A stretch of 64,000 bases of DNA from Drosophila pseudoobscura (Eukaryota; Arthropoda; Insecta; Diptera; Drosophilidae). Under the pieces are notes generated by a model, which saw only the letters and a list, made by a program, of their open reading frames with translations, was not told where the DNA came from and did no database searches. The stretch's first letter is position 1. Each line of letters opens with the position of its first letter. A program made the translations under genes and the position numbers. Positions 49,601 to 62,000 of the stretch are shown in pieces. The stretch is taken from the NCBI RefSeq assembly GCF_009870125.1, contig NC_046682.1, forward strand, positions 558,001 to 622,000, written 5' to 3'.

Positions 49601-52439
49601 AATAACTTACTAAAGCCAAATACCTAATATTAGTGGCCATAGATATTGTTTCAAAAATATGTTCAAAGCATCTGGGTATTATTCCGCAATTATAACCGTC
49701 TTTAGCGCTACCATCGCCCTTTTAAAGAGATACAAAATTATTACTTCAGCAACAACAAAATAAAATTCCTTTACCTGCATCGTATGTGTTTTGCCACATC
49801 CTGTCTGGCCATAGGCAAATATAGTGCCATTGTATCCATCTAACGTGCTCTCCACTAAAGAATAGCACATTTCGTTATAAATAACTTCAGTTTTTGAGAT
49901 CATGTCGTACACACTATCGAAGGTGAACATTTTTTTTTGACTATTACGGGCTGACGGATTAAGCACAGATATTGCGTATTCATTAATTTCAACAATGTTC
50001 TGTAGAAAACCAAATAAATAATAAAATGTGTATAAATTAAATTTTTTCAATTAGCTCGGTAAAAATTTTGTCGTTCTTTATTCTGCCTATACACACTCAG
50101 TTTTTTCATTCTGGAGCTTAAAGAGTATAGTGTTATATGTATCGTCATACCATGATGTGAAGGCGTCTTTCGGCATTATAAGGACCACTATTGCATGAAC
50201 AGTTGACCGTCAAGAACAATCTTGAATCATGTATCCTCTTCTGTGATACAGAATAATTTTACAGTCGCGCAAAAAAAAGCTCCCGTCAATTAATACGAAG
50301 AAATTGTAATCAAATACAGCCACGGTTACTTAAGCAATTTTTTTTATCATTTTAACTGGGTTGAATCATTAACTTCTTAACTTTCACCGGAAACAGAGCC
50401 ACAATTGACGGTATGATTGTTTAGAAGCGAATCAAATGCCAAAAAAGTTTTCAAGGCAAATCTTTTTTTATACCCGATACTCAAAATGAGTATTGGGGTA
50501 TATTAGATTTGTGGTAAAAGTGGATGTGTGTAACGTCCAGAATGAATCGTTTCCGACCCCATAAAGTATATATATTCTTGATCAGCATCAATAGCCGAGT
50601 CGATTGAGCCATGTCTGTCTGTCCGTCTGTCCGTCTGTCCGTCCGTCCGTCTGTCCGTCTGTCCGTCCCCTTCAGCGCCTAATGCTCAAAGACTATAAGA
50701 GCTAGAGCAACGATGTTTTGGATCCAGACTTCTGTGATATGTCACTGCTACAAAAATATTTCAAAACTTTGCCCCGCCCACCTCCGCCCCCACAAAGGGC
50801 GAAAATCTGTGGCATCCACAATTTTAAAGATACAAGAAAACCAAAAACGCAGAATCGTAGAGAATGACCATATCTTTTAGACTGCAGAATCTGAATTGGA
50901 TCGTATTACTATTATAGCCACCATCAAGAAAACAATTTCATTTTTTCTCGCCCTGTCTCTCTCTAACACACACGTAGCATAGGCGGCTTTGCTTAGAGTA
51001 AAACATTAGCGCCTAGATCTCAGAGACTATAAAAGCTAGAGCAACCAAATTTGGTATCCACACTCCTAATATATCGGACCGAGACGAGTTTGTTTCAAAA
51101 TTTCGCCACACCCCCTTCCGCCCCCGCAAAGGATGCAAATCTGGGGATATTCACGAATCTCAGAGACTATTAAAGCTAGAGTAACCAAATTTGGTATCCA
51201 CACTCCTAATATATCGGACCGAGACGAGTTTGTTTCAAAATTTCGTCACACCCCCTTCCGCCCCCGCAAAGGATGCAGATCTGGGGATATTCATAAATCT
51301 CAGAGACTATTAAGGCTAGAGTAACCAAATTTGGTATCCTCACTCCTGTTAGATCTCACTATAAAACGTATATCTCAGAATTTCGCCCCACCCCTTTCCG
51401 CCCCCACAAAGGACGAAAATCTGTTGCATCCACAATATTGCAGATTCGAGAAAACTAAAAACGCAGAATCATAGATAGCGACCATATCTATCAGATTGCT
51501 GAATCTGGATCAGATCAGATCATTTTTATAGCGAAAGGAAACAAATCAATTTGCAGTGGCTACGCAGCGCGTTACGTCACGCTCAGACTGATTTTCTGTC
51601 TCTCTCGCACGCACTCTTTGTCGTGTCGTTTAATATTAGCGGCGTCTGCCGGAGGAGAGCCATACTGACTTAGTATCGGGTATAACTGTAGAGTTGCGGT
51701 GTCCGCAGCAACTCACAACGTTCCCCCTCGTTTTTTTTAATATTGTCAAAACCAAAAAAGTTAACTTTTTCGATAGAAAAAAGTGGGATGAACAATTCTG
51801 ACTGGTACACAACCATTTTTTGAGCGGAAGATTTTAGAGATTGAGGCAAGCCAATCTTCAAATACGGATTGTACTTTACTACCACAATCCGAGCTCTCAG
51901 ACATAGAACCACTCAACACATTTTTTTATCCACCCATACTTTGGAATCAAGGAATCATCTTCCTTGCAGACATATCCTGAAATCTATTGAATTTTTTATG
52001 TTTCCAAAAATTTGAGTGGTCAACGTTTTTTCAACGCCGAAAGAGGCTGGAGAAGGCTTGTTTCAAAACTTGTCAGTCCAAAACCGATTTTTCAATATAT
52101 TGATTTTCAACTACTTAGGGTTGATATCATACATATTTTTTCTGTATTGATTTTTGTTTTGTTTTTTTAACAGCTATTCCTGTTATTTCGTCTTTTGGGT
52201 ATTTTACATGCATTCATATGTACATACATACATATGTATTGTAAATACCTAAATAATAAAAAATTAGTAATGTAATTAATAAGATTCAATAAAAAATCCA
52301 TAATAATTTTGGGTCTGCATTTACTTTAAAAGTTTTGTTAGAATTAATATTATTTAACTGAACTTACTTCACATTTACTTTCATTTTCTTTTCGGTTCAA
52401 AGGGCGACAACGCACCACAACTTTTACATTTTCACTCAT
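46617..52439 (-). CDS. Kif3C: Kinesin-2 motor, Kif3C-like
   Basis: Seven coding exons on the minus strand: 52439-52368, 49999-49775, 49718-49095, 49008-48200, 48145-47941, 47750-47615, 46753-46617; about 735 residues, phases closing. It is a plus-end microtubule motor by family. Motor domain at the N-terminus: [11 protein letters not shown]-loop [10 protein letters not shown], switch [10 protein letters not shown], switch [32 protein letters not shown]. The kinesin-2 neck follows ([20 protein letters not shown]), then a coiled coil ([11 protein letters not shown]; about 430-560) and a short tail with [11 protein letters not shown]. Intron 1 (2.4 kb) contains a full DINE-1. Intron 6 contains a mariner remnant and a DINE-1 piece. 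Start MSENVKV is the only choice with good context. Intact. Confidence 0.92.
46950..47335 (+). mobile_element. Mariner-like transposase N-terminal remnant
   Basis: The + frames read [13 protein letters not shown], then after a stop IQRLYRKS, then [27 protein letters not shown] and [19 protein letters not shown]. This order fits the paired helix-turn-helix (DUF4817-type) half of mariner-family transposases seen in insects. Stops and frameshifts break it, and the catalytic DDE half is absent. In Kif3C intron 6. Confidence 0.55.
47345..47530 (+). repeat. DINE-1 fragment
   Basis: GAATCGTTTCCGACCCCATA, the CTGTCTGTCCG run and AGAGCTAGAGCAACGA are followed directly by a tail piece GGGTATAAATTTAGAGTTGC. 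The middle is lost. In Kif3C intron 6. Confidence 0.75.
50467..51732 (+). repeat. DINE-1-like element, longest copy with four internal modules
   Basis: Head at 50467, TGTCCGTC run at 50612-50665, tail AACGTTCCCCCTCGTT ending at 51732. The module AAGCTAGAGxAACCAAATTT plus CCCCCTTCCGCCCCCGCAAA is present in tandem at about 51016-51160, 51165-51310 and 51315-51420, after a diverged first module. The copy at 54656 is nearly identical over long stretches, so both are young. In Kif3C intron 1. Confidence 0.9.
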
Positions 52440-52936
52440 TTTCGCTCGATAGTCAAACTACTAATGGCGCGTCCAATCCCCAGAATAAAATTATATTATA
52501 CAACACGTGAATATGTACATATATCCTACAGGTTACATATACTAGAAAGGTAACCGCAACTTCGTTGTTGTGGCAGTCTGATGTAATTACATACATACAT
52601 ATATACATACATATGTACTTTTCTAGAAGCCAACCTTATTTTAAACACTGGCTTAGCTTCAGCCGAAAAAGAAATTTAAGAGAACATTTTATTGCCAAAC
52701 AGTCACTAGGGCAAACAGTTGATTTATACAAATAAACTCAAAATTGTCATAAAAAATCGGCAGACCCACATCATAAATCTACCATAAAATATTTTTGACC
52801 CATCCTTTATTATGTGACCGGTCTAAAAAAACACACAAAATAGATGTGGTTCCCTGGAATTATCCTTATTGAACAGGCTATTAAAACTTGCTGATTTTCT
52901 GTAATCCGCCCCGAACTGAATCAGTCTTTAGTTTTT
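52440..52936. other. 5' flank of Kif3C
   Basis: Contains ACATACATACATATATACAT repeats near 52590 and no coding frame. The Kif3C promoter should be here; no motif can be fixed. Confidence 0.45.
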
Positions 52937-54315
52937 ATAGGGGTATAGGGGTATATTAGATTTGTGGTGAAAATGGATGTGTGTAAAGTCCAGATGGAAG
53001 CGTTAGTGACCCCTCTAAAAATATTCGCGAAACTAAAGCGTAGAATCGTAGAGAATGACAATATCTTCTAGAATCTGCAGAATCTGAACCAGATCGTATT
53101 AATTTAATAGCCAGAATGAAGAAAACAATTTCGTTCGATTGAGCCATGTCTGTCTGTCCGTCTGTCCGTCCGTCTGTCCATCCCATTCATCGCCTAGTGC
53201 TCAAAGACTATAAGAGCTAGAGCAACGATGTTTTGATCCAGACTTCTGTGATATGTCACTGCTACAAGAATATTTCAAAACTTTACCCCGCCCACTTCCG
53301 CCCCCACAAAGGGCGAAAATCTGTTGCATCCACAATATTGCAGATTCGAGAAAACTAAAAACGCAGAATCGTAGAAGATGACTATATCTTCTAGAGTGCA
53401 AAATGTGAACCAGATCGTATAATTATTATAGCCAGAATCAAGAAAACAATTTCACTCTTTCTCGCTCTGTCTCTCTCTAACACACAGGTTTCATGGTCGG
53501 TTTTGCCAATTGCAAAATATGAGTTCAAGGACTCAGAACCTATAAGAGCCAGAGCAACCAAATTTGGTATCCACACTCCTGTGATATCGGACCTTGACCG
53601 GTTTGTGTCAAAATTTCGCCACACCCCCTTCCGCCCCCGCAAAGGACGAAAATCTGGGGCATCCACAAATCTCAGAGACTATTAAGGCTAGAGTAACCAA
53701 ATTTGGTACACACACTCCTTTAAGATGTCACTATAAAACGTATATCTCAAAATTTCGCCTTACCCCCTTCCGCCCCCATAAAGGACGAAAATCTGTTGCA
53801 TCCACAATATTGCAGATTCGAGAAAACTAAAAACGCAGAATTATAGATAATTGCTGAATCTGGATCAGATCAGATAATTTTTATAGCCAAAAGGAACAAA
53901 TCAATTTGCACTGGCTACGAAGCGCCCGACTTCCCGCTCAGACTGATTTTCTGTCTCTCTCGCTCGCACTCTTTGTCGTGTCGTTTAATATTAGCGGCGT
54001 CTGCCGGAGGAGAGCCATACAGACTTAGTACTTTGAAGGGAAAACTAAAAACTCAGAATTATAGGAAACGACCATATCTACCAGGTTGATGAATCTGGAT
54101 CAGATCGGATTATTATTATAGCCAGAAGAAACAAGTCCATTTTCAGCTGCTACGCCACGCCGTCCACGCGCTTACTCATTTTCTGTCTCTCTCTAACACA
54201 CTCTTCGTAGTGCAATGTGTGCGTCCTCTGGCGGAGGTGAGCCAAACTGACTGAGTATCTGGTATAAATGAAGAGTCGCGGCCGTAGCTGCGACTCACAA
54301 CGTTCCCGCTCCTTA
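52937..54315 (+). repeat. Composite of two or three DINE-1-like elements
   Basis: A diverged head (GGGGTATATTAGATTTGTGG) at 52947 runs into body sequence by 53040. A second partial head (GATTGAGCCATGTCTGTCTG) begins at 53137 and continues through a full body to AGACTTAGTA at 54031. A third, more diverged tail follows at 54035-54315, ending CTCACAACGTTCCCGCTCC. This indicates nested or tandem insertion. Confidence 0.78.
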
Positions 54316-54655
54316 AAAGTGGAATTGCTTATAAATTTTTCCTATAAAATTTTATAAATGTACAAAGCTCATATAAATGTATCCCGGCTCTTTTAATTTA
54401 TGGACACGAACAAAAAATCCAACGAAAGGTTTTTTAAAACATTTTAGGGTATTTGGTTAATTATAAGTATAATATAATGTATAATAAGTGTTCCACTCCT
54501 CTATGCTTACCATTTAATTTTTGTCTCGTATTATAGTTTTCATTCTGTTGTACAGTTTAATTTTTTTAAAACGTAAAACGTAAAAGTTTATAAATATGAA
54601 TTTGTACCGGTTACTTCAGTTATAGCCATTTTAGCATATTTTTTTCAAATCTGGC

Positions 54656-55709
54656 TTTTTATACCCGATACTCAAAATGAGTATTGGGGTATATTAGATT
54701 TGTGGTAAAAGTGGATGTGTGTAACGTCCAGAAGGAATCGTTTCCGACCCCATAAAGTATATATATTCTTGATCAGCATCAATAGCCAAGTCGATTGAGC
54801 CATGTCTGTCTGTCCGTTTGTCCGTCCGTCCGTCTGTCCGTCTGTCCGTCCCCTTCAGCGCCTAATGCTCAAAGACTATAAGAGCTAGAGCAACGATGTT
54901 TTGGATCCAGACTTCTGTGCCCCGCCCACTTCCGCAAAGGGCGAAAATCTGTGTCATCCACAATTTTAAAGATACGAGAAAACAAAAAACGCAGAATCGT
55001 AGAGAATGACCATATCTTTTAGACTGCAGAATCTGAATTGGATCGTATTACTATTATAGCCACCATCAAGAAAACAATTTCATTTTTTCTCGCCCTGTCT
55101 CTCTCTAACACACAGGTAGCATAGGCGGCTTTGCTTAGAGTAAAACATTAGCGCCTAGATCTCAGAGACTATAAAAGCTAGAGCAACCAAATTTGGTATC
55201 CACACTCCTAATATATCGGACCGAGACGAGTTTGTTTCAAAATTTCGTCACACCCCCTTCCGCCCCCGCAAAGGATGCAAATCTGGGGATATTCACAAAT
55301 CTCAGAGACTATTAAAGCTAGAGTAACCAAATTTGGTATCCGCACTTCTGTTAGATCTCACTATAAAACCTTTATCTCAAAATTTCGCCCTACCCCCTTC
55401 CGCCCCCACAAAGGGGGCTTTTGAGAAAACTAAAAACGCAGAATCATAGATAACGACCATATCTATCAGATTGCTGAATCTGGATCAGATCAGATCATTT
55501 TTATAGCCAAAGGAAACAAATCAATTTGCAGTGGCTACGCAGCGCGTGACGTCACGCTCAGACTGATTTTCTGTCTCTCTCGCACGCACTCTTTGTCGTG
55601 TCGTTTAATATTAGCGGCCTCTGCCGGAGGAGAGCCATACTGACTTAGTATCGGGTATAACTCTAGAGTTGCGGTGTCCGAAGCAACTCACAACGTTCCC
55701 CCTCGTTTT
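54656..55709 (+). repeat. DINE-1-like element, full length with small deletions
   Basis: Begins TTTTTATACCCGATACTCAA and ends AACGTTCCCCCTCGTTTT. Its unusual middle (CATAGGCGGCTTTGCTTAGA, TCCTAATATATCGGACCGAG) is shared only with the copy at 50467, so the two are sister copies. It has lost about 40 bp near 54920 and part of one module near 55410. Confidence 0.88.
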
Positions 55710-56043
55710 ACTTTGAGGTTCTGACAGAGGTTTCAAATTTGACGCACGCGCTTCAGAGGACAGGCGGCAGGCGAACAAATGTGGGGGTGAAAAACATTGA
55801 GCTTGTGGCCAAAAACTGACTTTTATTTATGTATTTTTGCTGATAAATTTATCGTGTTGTATTTACGTGAAATCAATAAAGTTTTTAATGATAAAGAAAT
55901 AACACCAAAACAAAGTTAATCGATTCGAATGATGGTAATATAAAAAGCAATGATTTTTTTTTGAATTGCAGTCTGTTCTACTTCCATTTCCATGTGGTTC
56001 AGATTCATGTTATGACTGCAATGTAAGACACAATTTGCAAATC
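55710..56043. other. Leader region of the kainate receptor gene
   Basis: Bases 55740-55800 are GC-richer (GCTTCAGAGGACAGGCGGCA). TTTTTTTTTGAATTGCAG ends at 55968 and looks like an acceptor, so an upstream non-coding exon is likely. Confidence 0.4.
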
Positions 56044-59000
56044 ATGTTTTATTGCTTTTGTAAGGTACGACAACGATACAAATGGGAAATAGTTATTAAC
56101 GAAACGAAAATCAACGACAGTAATTTTACCAGACTATGTTTTGTATATATATTATTATCAATGGTTTTCATTGCCAATGCTCTACCACCAGTAATTCGAT
56201 TAGGTAAGTTCACCTCACATTTATAACGCTATCACGTGAATGAACCATCAATTAATATTTTTGCTATCTGCATTGCCAAAGGTGCAATATTTACAGAAGA
56301 TGAACGCGAGAGCAGTATCGAATCTGCATTTAAGTACGCAATATACCGCATCAACAGGGAAAAGTCTCTTTTACCCAACACTCAACTTATATATGACATT
56401 GAATATGTTCCGCGCGATGACTCTTTTCGGACAACAAAAAAGGTTTGCCGACAATTGGAGGCTGGAGTTCAAGCGATTTTTGGTCCAACAGACCCATTGC
56501 TTGCTGGTCATGTACAATCTATATGCGAAGCGTATGACATTCCCCACATAGAAGTTCGCATTGACCTTGAAATGAATTCCAAAGAGTTTTCAGTCAATTT
56601 ATATCCATCTCACAATGTTCTAACATTAGCATATAGGGACTTAATGGTATACCTAAATTGGACAAAAGTCGCCATAATTTACGAAGAAGATTATGGTAAT
56701 TAGTATTATATTTTAAGTGCTACAGTTTAACATTGAACTTTTTTATTTAGGACTTTTTAATTTGATGCACTCCTCGAATGAGATGAAAACCGAAATGTAT
56801 ATAAGGCAAGCTAGTCCGGAGACCTACCGTCAAGTTCTACGCGCCATTCGCCAAAAGGAAATTTACAAAATAATAGTTGACACAAGTCCATCGAATATAA
56901 AAAAATTTTTCAGATCCGTACGAAAAATATTTGTGATTTGATTTAAACATACATACATATATACATATGTACATGTACATGTAAATGTAGCACTATAGTG
57001 CTATTTGGGGAATTTTGAATGATTTTATACATTGCAAAAATTCACAAACAGTAATCCAAGTGGGATCAAATTGTAGGTATCTATGAAGAAAAATATTAAA
57101 ATATGTTCGGAAAAACAACCAAAGTTGAATTAGATTAAATATCGCCTCGTTTTAAGATTTATTTTTTTTTACCCATATAAGGTTCCGAACTCTATAACTT
57201 ATTAGTTTTCTTTGCTGCAGTAATACAAATTAAAAAAATAATAATTCAGATCAGCTAATAAAAAAATATGATTTGAAAAGTTGTATTTTTCCAATATTTT
57301 GTTTTGCCATCTTATTTAAAAAACAATGATAGTTTAAGAATCGTTGCGGATTGTGTGTGCAGTTACAGGTATCTACAATTCTGTAAGACCTAAAGGCAAT
57401 ATTATTGTATGTACATATATATATGTATATATGAAAGTAAGAACATAATGCAAATACATATCAATATATCTCTGATATTTGCTATGACTTGAATAATTAT
57501 TAATGAAATTTCAGATACTACAATTGCAAATGAATGACCACCGATATCACTATATGTTTACAACGTTTGTAAGTATTTATATACATATGTATTTGTATAT
57601 GTATATATATATGTATATGTATCTTGTATCATAACAAAATAAACATCAAATAAAAATTTAATTCAACAGGATTTGGAAACGTATGATTTAGAGGACTTTA
57701 GATACAACAGCGTAAATATTACGGCGTTTCGTTTAGTTGATGTCGGTAGCAAAAGATATTTGGAAGTTATTGATCAAATGCAAAAGCTACAACACAATGG
57801 ATTGGACATGATCAATGGAATCCCATATATACAGGTTAAAAACAAAGACTCGTTTAAATTCGTTTATAAAAGAAAAACTGCAATTGTCTGAATACTTTCA
57901 GACTGAGTCTGCGCTGATGTTCGATTCGGTGTATGCATTTGCGACTGGATTACACTTTCTTTATTTGGATGATGGTAGCCCAAAAATTTCGGTTAAAAAC
58001 TTATCCTGTACCTCTGACGTAACCTGGGATGATGGTCTTTCATTGTATAACTATATAAATTCAGTAAGCTCAAAATTAAATTAATAATAATAATAAGATT
58101 CTTAAAAAGAAGGGCATCATTATTTTTCCAAATTTTTCCACCATGTCCCTTAATTTGAACGTACATATGAAAATCAGAACAAAAAAAAATTGCATAGACA
58201 CAAAGACACGATGAACTAACAACTCATATTTAGTTTAGGCTTATTTTTTTGTTTAGTGCTGTTTTCCTGTTTTTTTTTTTGGATCCACTGTGTCCTTTAT
58301 ATCGCGGAACAATCGGACGGTTTAGTTGTCAAATTTAGTTGATATAATTTACGCAGTAAAATGTTTTGTATTTTCCGGATTGGGAATATAAAAATAGCGA
58401 GTATTGTCTACTATGCAGGGAGACTTTATGGAGAAGAAAGGAGACTACACGAGAGGTTCTCAGCAACTCTGAGCCAAGTCTGACTATTTATAGTGAATAA
58501 CCTGACAATCTAATAGTCGGCCTGTGAATTTGCGCATTCGTTACAAAATAAAACTACGAAAGCATTCCATATATATTTGTTCGAACAAATAACCATTTGC
58601 TCAATATTCTTTAACGCACACCGGGACGGTAGATATATACATACATATGTACATATTTATACATATCTAAAGACAAAAAATGCATCGTTGTATGTTTTTT
58701 GTTTTGTTTTTCTTTTCAGGCTGCAATAGATGGACTGACTGGTAATGTCAATTTTGTGGAAGGTCGTCGAAACAAATTCAAAATTGACATTTTAAAATTG
58801 AAGCATGAAAAAATTCAAAAGGTCGGTTATTGGGAATCAGATATGGGAGTTAATATATCAGATCCAACAGCATTTTACGACTCGAATATCGCAAATATAA
58901 CTCTAGTGGTTATGACAAGAGAGGTTTGTTTTGCCACATACGTGTGTATATATGAAAATATTGTACATAGTGTATTATGTACGTATGTCTGTGCATAAGT

Positions 59001-62000
59001 TACATTGCATATATTTTAGGAGCGACCATATGTTATGGTAAAGGAGGATACAAATCTTACGGGAAATGTCAAGTTTGAAGGCTTTTGTATTGATCTTCTT
59101 AAAGCTATTGCTCAACAAGTTGGATTTCAATATAAAATCGAGTTAGTCCCCGATAATATGTATGGGGTGTATATACCGGAGACCAATTCTTGGAATGGAA
59201 TTGTTCAGGAGTTAATGGAAAGGGCAAGTATTACGAATTGACTAAAATTTGTTTCTTGAATCTAATAAGTTCATACATTTTCAGCGTGCTGATCTAGCGG
59301 TAGCGTCAATGACAATTAACTATGCGCGGGAAAGTGTTATTGACTTTACAAAACCTTTTATGAACTTGGGCATTGGAATTCTATTTAAGGTACATTTTTG
59401 TTTTCATTGCGCTAGTCTATATTTAAACATAATTACATGTAGCTAATAATTCATGTCTAGTTTTTAACATTGTAGAATAATTACCTGATAATCACTTCAC
59501 ATATATGGCCAAATTTAATAGGTGCCGACAAGTCAACCCACACGGCTGTTTTCCTTTATGAACCCATTGGCAATCGAAATATGGCTTTATGTGCTAGCTG
59601 CTTATATATTAGTATCCTTCGCCCTATTTGTGATGGCTCGATTTTCGCCATATGAGTGGAAAAACCCCCATCCATGTTACAAGGAAACGGATATTGTGGA
59701 AAATCAGTTTTCCATATCAAACAGTTTTTGGTTTATAACAGGAACATTTTTACGACAAGGATCAGGACTGAACCCAAAGGTATAAATATAAAAAAATATT
59801 AATTGAAATTACATATGCAGATATACAACATATTTATGTTAATATGTATGATTATTTACATGCCATATGCATAAAATTTGTGTGCTTATTTCCCCATGGA
59901 TTCGTTTTTAGCATAGTACACATTAATGTATAAATTGTTGTATTTCAGATTTCAGATCGAGCTCAAACGAAGTTTTTTTCGTTTATGAATCCACTTGCTA
60001 TTGAAATATGGTTCTATATAGCATTTGGGTATATTTTTGTATCAATCTCTATTTGGATAGTCGCACGATTATCACCAATCGAATGGGTAAATTCTAAACC
60101 GGCCTGCTCAATGGCCTGTGACCATGTTTTACATAAAATTCGAAAAGCAAATCACACAGATGAACAATTCGAATTATCAGACTTGACAGGCATGTCAGTA
60201 AATGAGCAAGATATTATTTTAGATGCCAACTGCAAACAATATAACACAAAAATTTGCCTTGAAAGTGAAACTGAAACTAAGACAAATAAAAGACAATGCG
60301 TCCTTCCCTTAGCACCGTCTAATGATGTTGACGACGCTGTTTCGGATGATAATACAGTGGAATTAGTTAGCATTCAAAACAACTTTACGTTAAAAAATAG
60401 TTTTTGGTTTGCAATCGGCGCTCTTATGCAGCAAGGTTCCGATTTATATCCTAGGGTATGCACCACGATTTATATTTAAGTAAATGTGCATATGAGGCAC
60501 CATGCAAATTGTTTTAGTCTGTTTATTTTATACAAGTGAGTCCATGTTATGAAATCATAAAAGTAAAATTCTTTTAATTTAATCAGCTTGACTATTTATG
60601 CTGTAATTCTGATGACTTAATTCGTGCATGTTCCCCATATACACATATATGTACATACATAAATACATAATAGGAAAAAAAAATAGACAAAATCATAAAA
60701 AATGAGCACATTTCAGTTGTTCGTTTAAACTAACCAACAAAATTATAATCGGATTGAAAAAGTGCCGCTTTTTGTACGTGATAAATTTCCAAATTTCACA
60801 ACAATTTAAAAATGAATTAAAAATTAAACAATAACAGCAACAATATATAAATATGTCACTATTCAATCCAGGGATATACATACCTCAAACTTGTTTTGCG
60901 TACAAATTGGACACCAATGTTTTTCAAAGCAGTAATTCAAACATTTAATTAATGTTTCAATTGGTAACTATGTTAACTATTTTACAATGAAATAATTCAG
61001 AATTATAAAACTAATTACAGTATAGCATATCAAAATGTTCTATGTGAAAATTACAAAAAAAACCCTTTTTGTACGCAGACATATGGTATTTTAGTTTACA
61101 AAATTTTCTCGATGATTTCATAAAAGTTACTTTAATTGGTTATTATGTAAAAACGTAAACGATATTGGGGAAATTGGAATACACAATAACACTTGGGAGC
61201 AAAATCGAACTTTTTTTTTACCCCACGAATGAAAGCAAATTTGTCTCATAGAAATAGGGTATTTTTTAAATTTAAAAAAATGTTTTTTGTTTTAAACATT
61301 ACTATAAACGGCGCCTAATTAATGCACCGATAAAAATAAAATATAAAAAAACATGAAATCAAAAAAAAACCTTGCCATGAAACATTTTTAAAGTACCAAA
61401 TCTATTACGCAAAGTCGGTTTGGTTCGTGGAGTAAAAATTACTTTGCATAGTGCTATATGCGTTTTTTTTTGATTTACCTTTAAAATCCCTTGTTCTTTC
61501 TCAGGCAACATCTACAAGAATCGTCGGCGGATGTTGGTTCTTTTTTTGCTTAATTATTATATCCTCTTATACGGCTAATTTGGCTGCATTTTTGACTGTG
61601 GAGCGGATGATTTCACCTATAGAAAGTGCTTCGGATTTGGCAGATCAAACCGAAATTTCATATGGTACTTTGGAAGGTGGATCAACAATGACATTTTTCA
61701 GGGTAAGTATTATAAATCGAATAAAAAAAAAATACAATGTAGATTTGGCAGTAAAAAAAATAATAATATCATGCATAAAAAGACGGAACAATAGCTGTTA
61801 AGTACTCGAAAACATAAAACCGGTTGATTATAGTTTTTGTTAGCCAACGGTGGGAACTTATTTTCAGATTGTCCCGATTTTGAATACAGGGTGAGACAAA
61901 TTTTATGTCACTATGTAAAAATTGAATCGAACTTGGGAGACAAGTTTTAGAAACGTGAATTCAGTAAAACTTTAACCAACCATTCAATGTTTATATAGCG

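Noticed and set aside
50612-50665. Regular TGTCCGTC units resembling a repeat array
   Set aside because: This is the microsatellite inside every DINE-1 head. There are no spacers, so it is not CRISPR-like.
59390-59948. Base-pairing elements that might enforce exclusive choice of exons A and B (ATATGGC at 59503 with GCCATAT at 59862)
   Set aside because: Seven bases of complementarity in AT-rich introns is within chance, and no longer pairing was found by eye.
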